From assembly GCA_905331475.1 (NCBI GenBank), contig CAJNYU010001875.1:124001-188000 (forward strand): 64,000 nucleotides of DNA. The letters run 5' to 3'. The notes beneath the pieces were generated by a model, which had not been told where the DNA came from, searched no databases, and worked only from the letters and a program-made list of their open reading frames with translations. Origin of the DNA: Rotaria socialis (lineage: Eukaryota > Rotifera > Eurotatoria > Philodinida > Philodinidae). A program made the translations under genes and the position numbers. Below are positions 1 through 11,827 of this stretch, one piece after another (the stretch's first letter is position 1; each line of letters opens with the position of its first letter).

Positions 1-800
1 GCACGCATCCAAATATGGCTCAGTAAATGTTGCGGATATGATAATGTACCGACTAACTTGTCATAATTCGATACGTAATCTAATGCTTTGATAGATATGT
101 TATATTGGGCAACATCATAAGCTTGTATAAGATAATGAAGAGCGCCTGGATACGTTCGGTTCAGCAATGAGAGCTTCTTGTGATATTTGCCTTGTTTATA
201 TCATAGGTGGAGGCTCCAGTTCACCTTGAAATTGCTGTTCAAAAGCTACATTGAGAAGTGAAAGACACCATAGTACACGAATATCAGTTTCGTTTGGATA
301 TACGGTAGCTAAATTAGCTATCGAAGATAAGAAAAAAGGTTGTTCTCCAGCACGAACCGATGACTCATTCGCATACCATTGTTAAACTGTTGAAGGTAAC
401 GATGATTGTAACGGTGAACGAACCACATTTGATGTTGCGATCACTGATTTAGTTGCGTTATATGTCTCTAAACCACATTTGCAATTCGTTTGCCAGCACA
501 ATACACGTTTACATCTAAGAAAAAAATAAAATTTTATTGCCAACAAAACCAAAGAAACTCACGCCAGCATTTTTCCAATATGCGCTTCAGTTAGAGTAGG
601 TTTTGTGTTGATTGCAAGAGTGAAAGCATCTTGTACTTCATCATACATAAATGAATGAAGACAAAACACCCAACAGCAAAATGATGATGTGCGAGTGGTG
701 ATCGATTCATTGTATATCATTTAAATCTATGTAGGATTCCCACGGAAAAATTCCATCGGATTTGTTCCATGATTGTGTAGTCAAATTGTTGATAATTGGT
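1..800 (-). pseudogene. Broken tandem copy of the neighbouring TPR-type gene
   Basis: Read on the minus strand, this segment matches the first two exons of the intact gene at 1763-3989. Positions 553-790 correspond to its exon 1 and 1-523 to its exon 2, with an intron-like stretch between them. It is damaged. A deletion of about 19 bases near 715 removes the codons after the IDLNDIQ motif and brings an in-frame stop. A one-base loss follows near 680. Exon 2 has in-frame stops where the intact gene has glutamate (near 205) and a tyrosine (near 375). The copy runs off the left edge of the window, so its 3' part is not seen. It is best explained as a tandem duplicate that has decayed. Confidence 0.8.
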
Positions 801-1762
801 CACAAGAGTTATCAAGATATAGATTAGCATTTTTTTCTCAGCTGATAGATAGAAAACTAAAATGTAACGAGATAAATAATACATAAATACAGTACATGCA
901 TCACACGATAACAATAAAAATATATGAAAATATTTGTGACACTGAATGCATCCAACCTGAGTTATTGATCGCACCATGATGATTGCTAAAAAAAAGTTTG
1001 TTTTTTGTAATATCGAGGTTTCAGACAGCAGGACATGAATTTCCAACTAGAAATTAATATTCGGTAGGGATAAAAACTTTGAAGGACTCTTTTTCCATAG
1101 AAAGATCACGATTCAAATATGAATTTATCAGAAGTGCCGAAGTATCGTTTGCTACAGAAATAAATTCACCGGCAATATTTAGTATTATCCCTTAGGCAAA
1201 TATTGTATCTTTATTGAAGTTCTATTTTAGTCTGCAACAGACCTACCTTGAGATCAACTTCAACGTATGTAGTTTTGATAAAATAGATATTTGAAAGTAT
1301 ACTATCCCTGGATAATCATCATTGTAACAGAAAGAAAATAATAGTAATTGTAAATTTAAGCCGAGGGCGGATATAATAGTTACTAGTATTTGTTATGATA
1401 ACAACAGGAGAAAGAGTAAAAGCGATAGATTTTCATAGCAACAAAAAATCACACTATAGAAAACAACGTGTAAGGAGATTTATATGTGTTTGAATCGTAA
1501 CATTTCAGTGTTTGCACATTAAATTTTGTGAGAAAATGTATATAATGAATATTAATATTTAGCCATTGATTTATACTGTACTACACAACTCTATCGATTG
1601 AATTAACAAATCACTTCCTACAGACTATGATTATTACACAGGACGTTCAGTTCCATATTTTAGCTTTTCGCAAGGGAGTGCATTCGACGTTGTTTTAAAG
1701 CTTCATTTAATCTATCCTATTTTCGATAATCAACATTAAAATAATTTTTCAAAAGATTTTAT
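801..1762. other. Spacer between the broken and intact TPR-type genes
   Basis: AT-rich sequence with only short, low-complexity open frames. I see no gene here. It probably holds the 3' flank of the intact gene. Confidence 0.5.
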
Positions 1763-3989
1763 TCAAAAATAAAGTAAACAACTGAGAAAACAAAAGATTA
1801 AATTAAAACAAATATCAACACGAATCGCTGAACTATGACGAGCTAGATAATCATTAGCTTCTTTTAGAAAATTATCATCATGAGTATGCGTTGATGTCAT
1901 TTGAAAAGAAAGTTGTTGATATAAACCAACTGCTATACTATGCCGATTAAGATATGCATTAGATCGAGCCATGCCAAGTGTACTTATAGCTCGATTAGGA
2001 GCCAGCTGATCAGATGTTTTGTATAATTTCAATGCTATCGATGGAAATTTATCAGCAGACGTTTTTGTACCATTTAATACATACATAAAAGCATTGGTCT
2101 CATTCTAGAAATTATTAAAATCGAATATGATTCTCACCTATTAACATATTATTAATATTTACCGATTGATTTTGATGCTGTTCATAAATAATCAATAGAT
2201 GCATAGCAAGTAATTCAGACGAACGTGCAAACATCAGCGCAGGACTATTAATATCCGCTATAAGTGTCGATTCGATTTGATTCGCTGTATTCAATTCATC
2301 TAAACTTTCTTGCCATAGCCCATTAATATAATGGCGTATGCCAAGTATTTGAGGTATCATAATTAAAATACTATTTGATATATATTTACTCATTGCATTC
2401 GTTCGATTAGAAAGTATGACCAAACGAGATAGATGATTATCTATACTTAATGAGATACTAGATGTATTTCTGTCCATATAGAAATTCACTAGTAATTGAA
2501 GACAATCAGCTAAACAATGAGGACTACATTTCTACCGGAATATAACAAACAAATCTTACCAAAACGATATCCTGCTTCACTCCATATAGGATACCATCGT
2601 GTAGCATTATCACTTAATGACATCATTGATTGTTCGTCATCAAATGATGAAAGTAATTGTGTTTTGTTCAAAAATGCATCGCTATAGGAAAACCAAAAGA
2701 AAAGATCAATAATAGTACGCGCTTGCGTTCGATAGGCAAATGGTAAATAATAATTGGGTATTAGAAATGATTGATTATTTGCAGCCATTAGATCTTTGAT
2801 TAAATTTATACTGCCTGACCAATCGCCGGTTTGTAAACGAGAGTATGAAAGACATTCCATTGCGTGAGCTCGATTTTCTGCATCGCATAAAAGAAAAGAT
2901 GATATTTGTTCTGTTGTATTAAATTGAGTCAAGACATTTTCGAGTTCAATAGATGAAATTGATGTCGAACGATTTAATAATTTAGTTGCGCATAATCCAA
3001 AACTTGCTCGAATAGCTGATGTATCGGCTGATATAGCAAGAAGCCATGCACCTAATTGAAAACAAATATACAATAAAATAATGTGAAAAGAAGACTGTCT
3101 TGCCTGTACGGATCCAAATATGTGCCGTCATATGTTGTGCATACGACAATGTAAATGCAGTTTTATTGTATGCTGATGCATAATCTGTAGCTTTTTCGGC
3201 CATGTCAACTTGATTAGTATCAAATATACGTATTATATAGTTGAGAGCACCTGGATGATTTGGTTCAGTGATGAGGACTGTTTTCAATATTTCTCTTGCT
3301 TCTATCACAGGTGTAGATTCTATTTGATCTTGAAATTCTTTTTGACAAGCTATATTGAGAAGTGAAAGGCTCCATAGTACGCGAATATCAGTTTCATTTG
3401 GGTAGGTTTCGGATAGATCAGCTATCAGAGATAAAAACACTTGTTCTCCAGCACGAATCAACGATTCGTTTGTGTACCATTGATAAACAGTTGACAGCAA
3501 CGATGATTGTAACGGTGAAAGTGTTATATTTGTTGCTCTTAACATTAGCTTAGCTCCATAGTATGCTTCTAAACCACATTTGATATCAGTATGTGACCAC
3601 AATACACGTTTACATCTAATAAAAAATTAAAATTTTATTGTCAACATAACCAAAGAAACTTACGCAAGCATTTTTCCAATATGAGCTTCAATCAGAGTAG
3701 GTTTTGTGTTGATTGCAAGAGTGAAAGCATCTTGTGCTTCATCATACATAAATGAATGAAGACAAAAATATCCAATAGCAAAATGATGATGTGCGAGTGA
3801 TGACCGATTTAATGTAAGACCCAGCGGTCGTTGTATATCATTTAAATCTATGTACGATTCCCATGGAAGAATCCCGTCGGATTTGTTCCATGATTGGCAA
3901 TCAATAACTTTGTTGATCGTGGCAAATGTCAAGAAAATAACGGATAACATGTGTTCGGTTTTGTTACAATAGTAAAATGAAATCGGCAA
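1763..3989 (-). CDS. Secreted TPR-type repeat protein (bacterial-like TPR family)
   Basis: Five exons: 3989-3664, 3615-3104, 3051-2560, 2509-2163 and 2104-1763. They give 2019 nt (672 residues). A hydrophobic signal peptide starts at the internal Met at 3950 (MLSVIFLTFA), which may be the real start. Next comes a TPR-like unit (HHHFAIGYFCLHSFMYDEAQ) and, across exons 2-3, the HPGALNYIIRIFD and AQHMTAHIWIRTGAW blocks. These resemble a family of bacterial tetratricopeptide proteins with AHY(L/I)IH and HMPSHIF motifs, which is recall of the family and not a search. Function is unknown; the signal peptide suggests export. Intron 2 (3103-3052) begins with GC instead of GT, and the frame closes only with this GC-AG splice. 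A decayed duplicate lies just downstream at 1-800. The gene could be a horizontal acquisition that gained introns, but that is speculation. Confidence 0.75.
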
Positions 3990-4680
3990 GTAGAGAATCC
4001 TTTGCGAATTTTGATTGAGTTACATCCGTCGAAATCGACGACGACAATATATACGTATGCTTCTATAAAAGTCAATCTAATTTGTATACAAATATTTACC
4101 GTTATGTAATGGTAGTAGAAAGTGTATTGTGAGAATGACTAATGACGATGAAAAATGTTTGTATGATTGAATCAATAGAACGTTGTCTAAATAATCGCTC
4201 ATCGGTAATCAATGAATTTGAACATGACTTAAATAATAACTACAAATGTAAACCACACAAGTCTATTCTTTCTAGTTTGAATCGGACGAAGATGCATGTC
4301 AAGAATTTCCTTTTGTTATTAAGAAATTAGCAACGAATGTTCGTAAAAAAAAAGACAGATAGAGGAATTATTGTTCGAATTAATCTGAATCTATAAGTTT
4401 GTTTCTTAAAAACAATTGTATGAATAAGATGCTGAGTTTTACAATGCTCTTATGATTACAGTAAGACACATACAGATGATGATGCGTACTTATTTTTCTT
4501 GTATGCAATCACTTTCAATGAACTAAACAAATCATCTTTGCAAAAGAAATTTTATTTCTACGCTTTCAATAAATTCGAGAATAAAATTCAAAAAAAATAT
4601 CGTACTCAAAAATAAATAGATGAGCAAAAACATGCCATTTCTGTTTATTTGTATGCCTATCGGTTTAGGATACCACTTCG
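3990..4680. other. Spacer between TPR-type gene and ADP-ribosylglycohydrolase
   Basis: Probably holds the promoter of the TPR-type gene (right of 3989) and the 3' end of the next minus-strand gene. A 62-codon plus-strand frame at 4142-4330 has no recognisable motif, and I do not support it as a gene. Confidence 0.5.
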
Positions 4681-7154
4681 TTAAATTAACTGCATTTGTT
4701 CCAGACATTGAAGTAATTTTGTATCAAACCATTTTTTGAATGGCATTGCTCGTAACCATGGATAAGGAAGTGCTTTATAGCCATGTCTTGCTCCGTACAT
4801 GGTTCCACATACTGCACCATTAGTATCGGCATCGCCACCATATCGAATAAGATCATGCAATGTATCTTCAAATGAACGTGTAGATCTTAATCCATAAAAG
4901 CCCGATCCTAAGCATTTATATGTATAGCCAATACTTCTTGGTTCGTCAAGATCCAAATCCTCGAGAGTGCGTTCTTTATCTGTATGCCATAAGAACAGGT
5001 CACGATGTTCTTGAGAAAGACTAGCACCAAGTATGTCGATAGTTTCTTTTAGAACGCGGTTGATCAATGACTCAATATCGTTTTGATCAAAGTTTTCATT
5101 TAACAAATCAGTTATAGCCAAGCAAACAGCAAGACACGAAGCAATGCATCGAGGATCAAAATGAGTCGTTTTACACAACAGCATAGTTGTTGATATGACC
5201 TTTTCAAATTAAATCAGATAATAAGAATATTTTTAATTTAGATAAATATGAATCCGGAAAATAAAAATACTTTTATGACATATGTATCGAAATTGATTAA
5301 TCGTATTTGATAATTAAAACTTTTTTTTTGCAAATGTCGATATCTGACTTAGACTATTTTGGACTGAACATTTTGAAATTGTTCAAGAATAAGTGAATTA
5401 AAAGCTTGATACCTCGAACAAGTGTATAACATCTAATGATATCCTTTTATATTTCAAGATCATCAACGTACGAGCTGCAATTCGCTTCATCACTGCAGAT
5501 TTTACTTGGCATAGTTTTTAGAAAACAAACAAAAATGCGGGGATGCATCTAGTCGGAGAAATATTTATAAACTTCGTACCTTTGCTCGATCTCTATAGTG
5601 AACAAAAGCCGATGCTGAACAACGCATAACAGCTCCATTGGGTGCTGCTTGGCGATTGCCACGCTCCCATACTGTTTCACTTGCTCGGAGCGGATCGAGA
5701 AGATATCCTCCAGAATGCACTACCTATTCAACAATATAAATACAAATGTTATAGATTCGAGATCAGTCATTGAAATTGTTGTAACATCTCATTGAAGAAT
5801 TTCAAAAAAGAATATATTTACTTGTGATACGTTGGCACCTAATCCCATTCCACCATGATCACCTAACATTGGATATCCGTTTCGAATCCAATTTTCTAAT
5901 TTTTTAGCAAAAACCACTTCATCAGGTTCACCATTATTCGTCTCCGTTAATGTTTCCAGAATTAATATCCATTGATCTGTATCATCAGTCCAATCGCCTC
6001 GTCTCCATCGCTGAGAATGTCTAGTTAAGACATATTTAGGAAAGGGAATCAGTTTTGAACGATCCGGATAATTGTAATCGACACTTTGACGTGTTTCAAA
6101 TTCAGTGGATAGACCATAAGCATCGCCCAATGCTTGTCCATACGTACAGCCAAGAAGACGATTGAATAATTTTTTCTTGGCTGTTTCTTCCCATAGAAAT
6201 TCAAGTAAATCAGGTTCATCCTCACTATACACTATGGGTGAAACGCCTGATTCATGATGCTTAGAAGCGGATGCACCACCTTTCTTAACATCTTTCTTGG
6301 CATTATTATGTTTCGAAGTTGCATTGTCATCTTCTACTCTTTCCTGTTCATGAGATGGAGTCGAGTCGTCGCGTGTGTCGACTTGAGAGTTTATTGTAGA
6401 CGTATTCGCATCATTTGGTTCAGCAAGTTTGCTATCAGTAACAGATTCATGTGTTTTGTCGGTTCGTGTATCGTCATTGTTTTTCGATACATTAGATCCA
6501 TCAGATTCACTATAAAATGAACAACTAATTGTCGTGTAGTGCACACGGAAACAATATTGATATAAAAAAATGGTCTGCATCGGATGACTGCAGTAATTAT
6601 CTTGTTTTCTAAATGATCCTTAGAAAAATGCAAAATCAGTAGCTAGATAGTCATCTTTTTTTTTAATATTTTTCTGTTTCTTCTAAGAGTTATCTGTTGA
6701 AAATTTACATAATTCTAGAAATTCTGAGGTCTGAGGGTGCTCGTTAATGTTTATGCCATTCGAAAAATGAATAAAAAGTCATTCTATACCTTAATTCTAC
6801 ATCAACTGCTGTACTTTTTCGACACAAACTAATATTTCCCATACTCAACTGTTACAATCCTAGAAACAGTTACGTTTGATAATAGATTGCAAGATATGTA
6901 AAACCTTTTTCGTCATCAAACGAGACACCTGATCATTATTATCTTGTCTACTTGAGTTACTTATCGTCTAAAGTATAGAATAATACCGAAAGCAAATTAT
7001 GTATTTCAATACTAATCTGCAGGATAAATGGGTCACCACGATATAACACTTAACATAAGATAAATACTTCGTAATATTTAAAATTTTTTACACACCAAGG
7101 TATTTGATACTGATTATTACCATCGTTTTTGCTGCTATCGCTTGTGTCAGTCAT
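4681..7154 (-). CDS. ADP-ribosylglycohydrolase (DraG/ARH family)
   Basis: Removes ADP-ribose from modified proteins or small molecules, using two Mg2+ ions. Solid exons are 6509-5822, 5723-5580 and 5199-4681. A first exon at 7154-7096 (starting MTDTSDSS) joins in phase through a TATAG acceptor and gives 469 residues; starting instead at the in-frame Met at 6580 gives 473. The first 125 or so residues are Ser/Asp/Lys-rich and look disordered. The catalytic domain begins near residue 140 with GCTYGQALGDAYG. The metal-binding motif WTDDTDQ lies near 195, GDHGGMGLGANVSQ follows, and GGDADTNGAVCGTMYGARHG lies near 420. These are the conserved N- and C-terminal aspartate sites, so the enzyme looks intact. 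Introns are 98 and 380 nt, plus 586 nt if the first exon is right. No transmembrane segment is seen. Confidence 0.85.
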
Positions 7155-7869
7155 TGCCGCAAACAAGTAGAAAGAAAAGGTATGGTTAAATGCTGTTGGT
7201 TAAGTGCAGAGAAAAACACAAAAGGAAGAAGAAGAAAGAAAAGGAATACCAACATAATGTGAGTTGTTGTTGTTGTAAATTTTAGCGAAAATGCTTAAAG
7301 TATATAAAAAATTCTAAAGTTTATTTGTATGATGCATTTCAAACAGACACTATTTCTCGTGAAGTAAAAATGATAAACTTTTCAAAATCACCAATCAGGT
7401 CATCTTAGAAGTACAAAAAAATGTGTCACTAAGTAATATGCAGAGGTCGCTTCATCTACCAGACGACAGAAAATCCAGTAATCGAAGTAAAATTCTTTAA
7501 CTATATATTCTAGTACTCTAGAGACAATTACCAAAGTTCTTATTAGGTTTTCTTTATCTACAGTGGACCTGCGGGAAATTTTAATTATCATTCATTTCAA
7601 GACTCATGCATTTCTATTACTAGCAGGAATTGCATGTTTCTAAACTTTAGCTCTGAATGCTGCTGTGGTGCAACAAAATAAATAAAGAATAGGTTTTCAT
7701 ACGTGTTCCTTTTTCACATGCATTATATCTCAAATTCGAAAATTAGCTCTTCCATTTTTCTCGAAATACATCTCTCGTCGTCCGACACAAATCTCTTTAT
7801 AATACGAATGATTTGAATCATAACTATTTCATCCACATCTTATTGAAGAATTAATTTGCCTTATATTGA
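7155..7869. other. Spacer upstream of the ADP-ribosylglycohydrolase
   Basis: AT-rich, with no convincing gene. The 63-codon minus-strand frame at 7400-7591 shows no family motif. This stretch should contain the promoter of the minus-strand gene that starts near 7154. Confidence 0.4.
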
Positions 7870-8560
7870 TGGTGTTCAATGGCACGATGAAATCTTTGTT
7901 TATGCGACATGATCAAAAGAAATTTGATTTCAGCAAAGATATAGTCAACAAGAATATTAAAGTTGATCTTACATTTAATTGAAAAATCAATAGGCTTTAT
8001 TGGAAGAGACTATGGACAAGATGGTCCATTTCTTCAAACTATTGCAATGGAGAACGAAGGTCGATACGATGTTTATTCACTAACCATGTAAATTCGAAGA
8101 CTTTAAACATCTAAATAATTCTTTTCGTAGTGGCATTCATGATAAAGTCCGAAGCATGATGATGAATGATGAAACATATCCTTTCGAACGTAGTTTTTTC
8201 CAAGTAATATCTCAGGAATTTCCTTCACTCAAAGAATTTCACATGTCTAATCGTCAGCCACAAAATGATAAATAATATTCGCCTCCTTGTTTAGTGAATT
8301 TTAATATTGAATGCGAATCACTCGCAATAGTTACAAACAATATTATATCAATGATGTAGGTAGTCTCGCTTATGCTACGTTGAAATGTTTTCAAAATATC
8401 CGACGTATTTATTCTTCCGAAGAAGTTTTATTAATATTTTCCTTTGTTATGCAATGGTTTTTTTTTGGTAAAAATTCTAGCAATCAAATAAAGAACCTTG
8501 AGAAAGTGAAATATATTTTCAATCACGTAAATCCAGTGAAATAAAACCATGCAAATAACA
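7870..8560 (+). pseudogene. F-box/LRR-like gene remnant (bdelloid-type family)
   Basis: On the plus strand, 8120-8275 reads as a continuous segment with GIHDKVRSMMM, YPFERSFFQVISQEFPSLKEF and a stop after QPQNDK. Upstream, fragments such as FEDFKHLNNSF appear in another frame, separated by stops. The combination of a KVR strand, a PFE-FF helix and an FP-LK strand recalls the large F-box/leucine-rich protein families of bdelloid rotifers; that assignment rests on memory. The following frame 8311-8544 may be decayed sequence of the same gene. Stops and frame changes make it a pseudogene. Confidence 0.45.
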
Positions 8561-9027
8561 AGGTTGCAAATTAGATACTTCAGCGGAACAACAGGGTAAC
8601 TTCGCTTATGAACTTACACACGGTTGTCGATAATTCCAAGTATATGGTCTTCTTCTTCTGGAAATGAAACTTTCTCAGCGTACTATTAAGAGTGCATTTT
8701 GATAGAACGTTAGATAAATATTCTTTCTTGTCTTGTTCATCAATGTGTGTGAGTGTCGCTGTTAGTAATAGAAAGACTGACGACATCGCCCACCCGGCAC
8801 CCAGAATAGCAAATAGTCAATAATTATCAATCTAATTTTTATTGAGTAGATGCGAAAAACAGAAAAGATTTACATCATCATTTTCATACGTCTTATACCA
8901 ATTTTCGCTTCTTCAACATAAGAATGTGTCGGTGGTAGTGAAATATGATAAATCGGAAGTGCTTTTTGTAGATAGGAAAGTGATTTCGAGTGGTCACCTA
9001 TGGGCTTATACGCGAACACGATGTTGG

Positions 9028-10221
9028 TAGTGGTGTAACCAGGATTTTTTGGGTGGTTGGACTGCGCCCTAACGTTTTTCCAAAACCTATTTTTGCTGAT
9101 GTATAACTTTTTTTCCGTAGAACAAAAATGCAATAATGCATTTTACTTGAACAACATTTTTTTTGTCAATAAGTTTTCATTTGCTTATTAAAAAGAAATA
9201 CAGAATTATAAGGCTTTATTAAAAAAATGTCTACTGTATTAGTGCAAATCAGCAAAATTCTCGATTAGTTTTTCAAAATTGATGTGGAAATCGTGTTCCA
9301 TCGCCAAAACGCGCAAATCACTCAGCCGAGTATTTGATAGTGTACTACGTGCGATTGTTTCTATAAATTTCATCTTATTAAATGTGCTTTTGTGAGTGAT
9401 AGGCAAAACAAGTATAGTCATCGCAACAACGGCAAGAAATATAGTAATTGGAAATACGTGTTTCAGTGACATCCAATCAGATAAAAGTTTTTGAAAACGC
9501 GTTTAAACGCACAATAAGAGAAGAAAAGTCCAGAGAAGTCCACGTGTTTGAATGACAATCGAGGTTCTCGATTGTGAGCGAAAAACGCCCATTTTCGCCC
9601 TCTCTGCGCATTTACACCAGTTCTCAGTCAGAAAACGTGTGTAAATGTATTCGAAAAAGACAACAAATGGTCATTTTCATAGTCACTATCGACGATGAGA
9701 TCATAATTAGGGTTCTCAAATGTGTAAAAGCGACTACTTTTCGTCGTTTTTATATGCATTTACGCGCATTTTTGCCCGAAAAAGCGTTTAAACACACAGA
9801 AAGAAAGAAAGAAAGAAAGAAACGTGACAGTTTTTCGCTCACACTGGAATTCCGATTGCCATTCAAACGAGCCTACTCTTTTTTGACTTTTCTCTTTTTC
9901 TGTGTTTAAACGTATTCAAACAAATTCTACTTTGCTAGAGTAATAGTTCAGTATAGAGATTAATACTGTTTATTTTTGAATCTTTCAACATCTGCTAGAG
10001 AATTTTAATTTAAATATATAATGAGAAAAAATTAGCTTACGTTCGCAATGTAAAAGTTTTTAGTATCAACTAAAAAAGAGATCAGAGCGATGGTAAACGT
10101 GCCGTGTTTTATTGGGTCTAGAGTTATAAAAAAAATCATTTTTTTTTACGGCCGGTGGTAGGGCGCAGAGCTAGGGCGGTTGGGCTCAGCCCAACCATGC
10201 CCTACCCTGATTACGCCACTA
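9028..10221. mobile_element. hAT-family DNA transposon, decayed, 1194 bp
   Basis: Terminal inverted repeats TAGTGGTGTAACCAGG (9028) and TAGTGGCGTAATCAGG (reverse complement, ending 10221) are typical of hAT ends. They are flanked by an exact 8-bp target duplication GATGTTGG at 9020-9027 and 10222-10229, and 8 bp is the hAT duplication length. The interior keeps a transposase C-terminus on the minus strand (9239-9472). The rest is non-coding, with repeated short segments resembling TTTACACGCATTT. It interrupts a TPR gene. Confidence 0.85.
9239..9472 (-). pseudogene. hAT transposase C-terminal dimerisation domain fragment
   Basis: The 77-residue frame holds VFPITIFLAVVAMTILVLPI, then KMKFIETIARSTLSNTRLSD, then an MEHD-LIENFADL tail. 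This follows the hAT C-terminal pattern (P-L-hydrophobic-LPVT-SAERSFSKLKLIK-LRSTM-RL-LA-L-IE). The usual SAERSFS stretch is altered to HKSTFN. No zinc finger or catalytic core remains nearby, so it cannot be an active transposase. Confidence 0.65.
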
Positions 10222-10291
10222 GATGTTGGTGTAGGAATTACCCAATGATGGATGATTTGGAGGCAGAGTATTTCCTTCGAATTAGTACAGC

Positions 10292-10679
10292 TTCGCCGAC
10301 TCTAACTTAGTCGAATAAAAATGTTGACCGAAAAATATCGAATCAAATTTGATCCATTCTAGATATAGAATTTTATCCTAACCAACTACTTTAATAATGA
10401 CTTGATTAATTAACCCCATCTGAGTTGGTAACCAGCTGACTTAGTAATAAACTAAGTTGATAACCTACATCCACACCCACACTCACATCTACACCTGTTG
10501 ACATCTGTTTGAGCAAGGCAACAGATGTAATTGACTTGGTTACCAACTCAGATGCGGTTAATTAATCAAGTCACTATTAAAGTAGTTAGTTAAGATAAAA
10601 TTCTATATCTAGAATGGATCAAATTTGATTCGATATTTTTTGGTCAAGATTTTTATTCGGCGAAGTTGGAGTCGGCGAA
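10292..10679. mobile_element. Foldback/MITE with about 150-bp inverted arms
   Basis: The left arm begins TTCGCCGACTC at 10292 and the right arm ends GAGTCGGCGAA at 10679. The arms pair over about 150 bases each, through AGATATAGAATTTTATC and CCAACTCAGATG. The loop at about 10440-10535 is rich in CACACCCACAC-like sequence. There is no coding content, and I could not define a target duplication. Confidence 0.75.
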
Positions 10680-11827
10680 AAAAAGATTCGGCCAAGCTGC
10701 AATTTACCTTTTCTTCTATGTTAAGTGTGGGTGTGGGTGTGTGAATTTAAGCATTACCAGCACAAGCCCGCGTCCACACAATCAAGAGCAAATAAAAGCG
10801 TTCGTTATAACTGGGTTTTTCAAACTCCGCTCATACTAAATAATCTGACAACGTTTTATGGGCACTAAAAAAAATTCTACGGATTTCATATCAATATAGC
10901 CTCTAAAATTTGATGATGAGCTTTTTATCTGTATTATTTATCTAGCTTTTGAAACAGTATCTGGTTCATGATTCGAGTTCCTAGTTCAGGTACCACAAGC
11001 ATTGTTCGCCATGCTTTTTTAAATTTATATTACTAGATTTACAAGTAGATTTTAGAGATTTTTTTTGAAAACCTCTGATAACCACAGTGACTATAATCAC
11101 TGACAAACCGTTGCGTCTATATAGTTCCAGATGTAGAATTCAGCAAGACAATGCGATTGAATAAAAAAAGTAAAAATGCATAAGAAATGTCGTAAGATCT
11201 ATACCAATTTTTTTATACTTTTGTTCATAATTATTTCTTGATGATGAGCATGCAGATCAAAAACTTGAAAAAAGTATCAAATTTCAATGAAACTAATATG
11301 TACTTTGAAATCACAATAAATTGAATCATTTTTACAAGTGGCCTTCATTTTCGACTGTTAAGATTTGTTTGATGCTGAGTTAATGTCATTTACGGTTGAG
11401 AACAGTGTTTTGTCGAATTTTTTGGTAAGATTAGTTGAGATTTTATTTCTTTTGATAATAGATAAAAAACCAAAAGCGTACCGAACTACTTACAATAACT
11501 GGGATAGGCGCAAGTACTTCAGATAGAAAGTCTTTCTGAAAACATTGTTCAGTCTCGTAATCCTTCTAGTATCATAGTACGAAAAACGCTACAGGTGTTT
11601 TGTACACTCAACTCTATAAATATTTCTACATTAAAGCTACGTTCGTACAACTAATATGGATATATCTTTGTTGAAACATAAGAGAAAACAATAACCCTAG
11701 AGATGATTCATGGAAAGAGAAAAAAGTCAATTGAAATTTTAATACATTTCAATGTTAACAGCTTTTTTTCTTGTTCTTGATCGCAGCAGGAATATAATGT
11801 AAAACAGAGAATGTGTAATCATTATCG
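10680..11827. other. Spacer upstream of the EGF-methyltransferase gene
   Basis: A short GGGTGTGGGTGTGTG tract lies near 10725 beside the foldback element. The rest is AT-rich without open frames of note. The promoter of the plus-strand gene at 11828 should lie near the right end. Confidence 0.4.

Larger units (their letters stand above)
8870..10290 (-). pseudogene. Kinesin-light-chain-like TPR gene split by a hAT insertion
   Basis: Minus-strand sequence at 10290-10230 encodes NTLPPNHPSLGNSYTNIV. After removing the element at 9028-10221 and one copy of its target duplication, the frame continues unbroken through GDHSKSLSYLQKALPIYHI, SLPPTH and a stop at 8870. This is the usual kinesin-light-chain TPR unit (NHPSLA-YNNIG-Y-SKAL-YYQKALEI). 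A one-base insertion near 10275 shifts the frame upstream of the repeat, and a foldback element lies directly beyond it at 10292. Only the last repeat and the C-terminus remain, so the gene is dead. Confidence 0.7.

Noticed and set aside
717..1046. 109-codon minus-strand frame
   Set aside because: Only its last third matches the decayed TPR copy; the rest is AT-rich noise, and a stop and frameshift separate it from the downstream exon.
6254..6633. Frames on both strands overlapping the ADP-ribosylglycohydrolase N-terminus
   Set aside because: Shadows of the Ser/Asp-rich coding exon.
9574..9909. 111-codon plus-strand frame inside the hAT element
   Set aside because: Made of repeated TTTACACGCATTT-like words with no transposase motif; not a gene.
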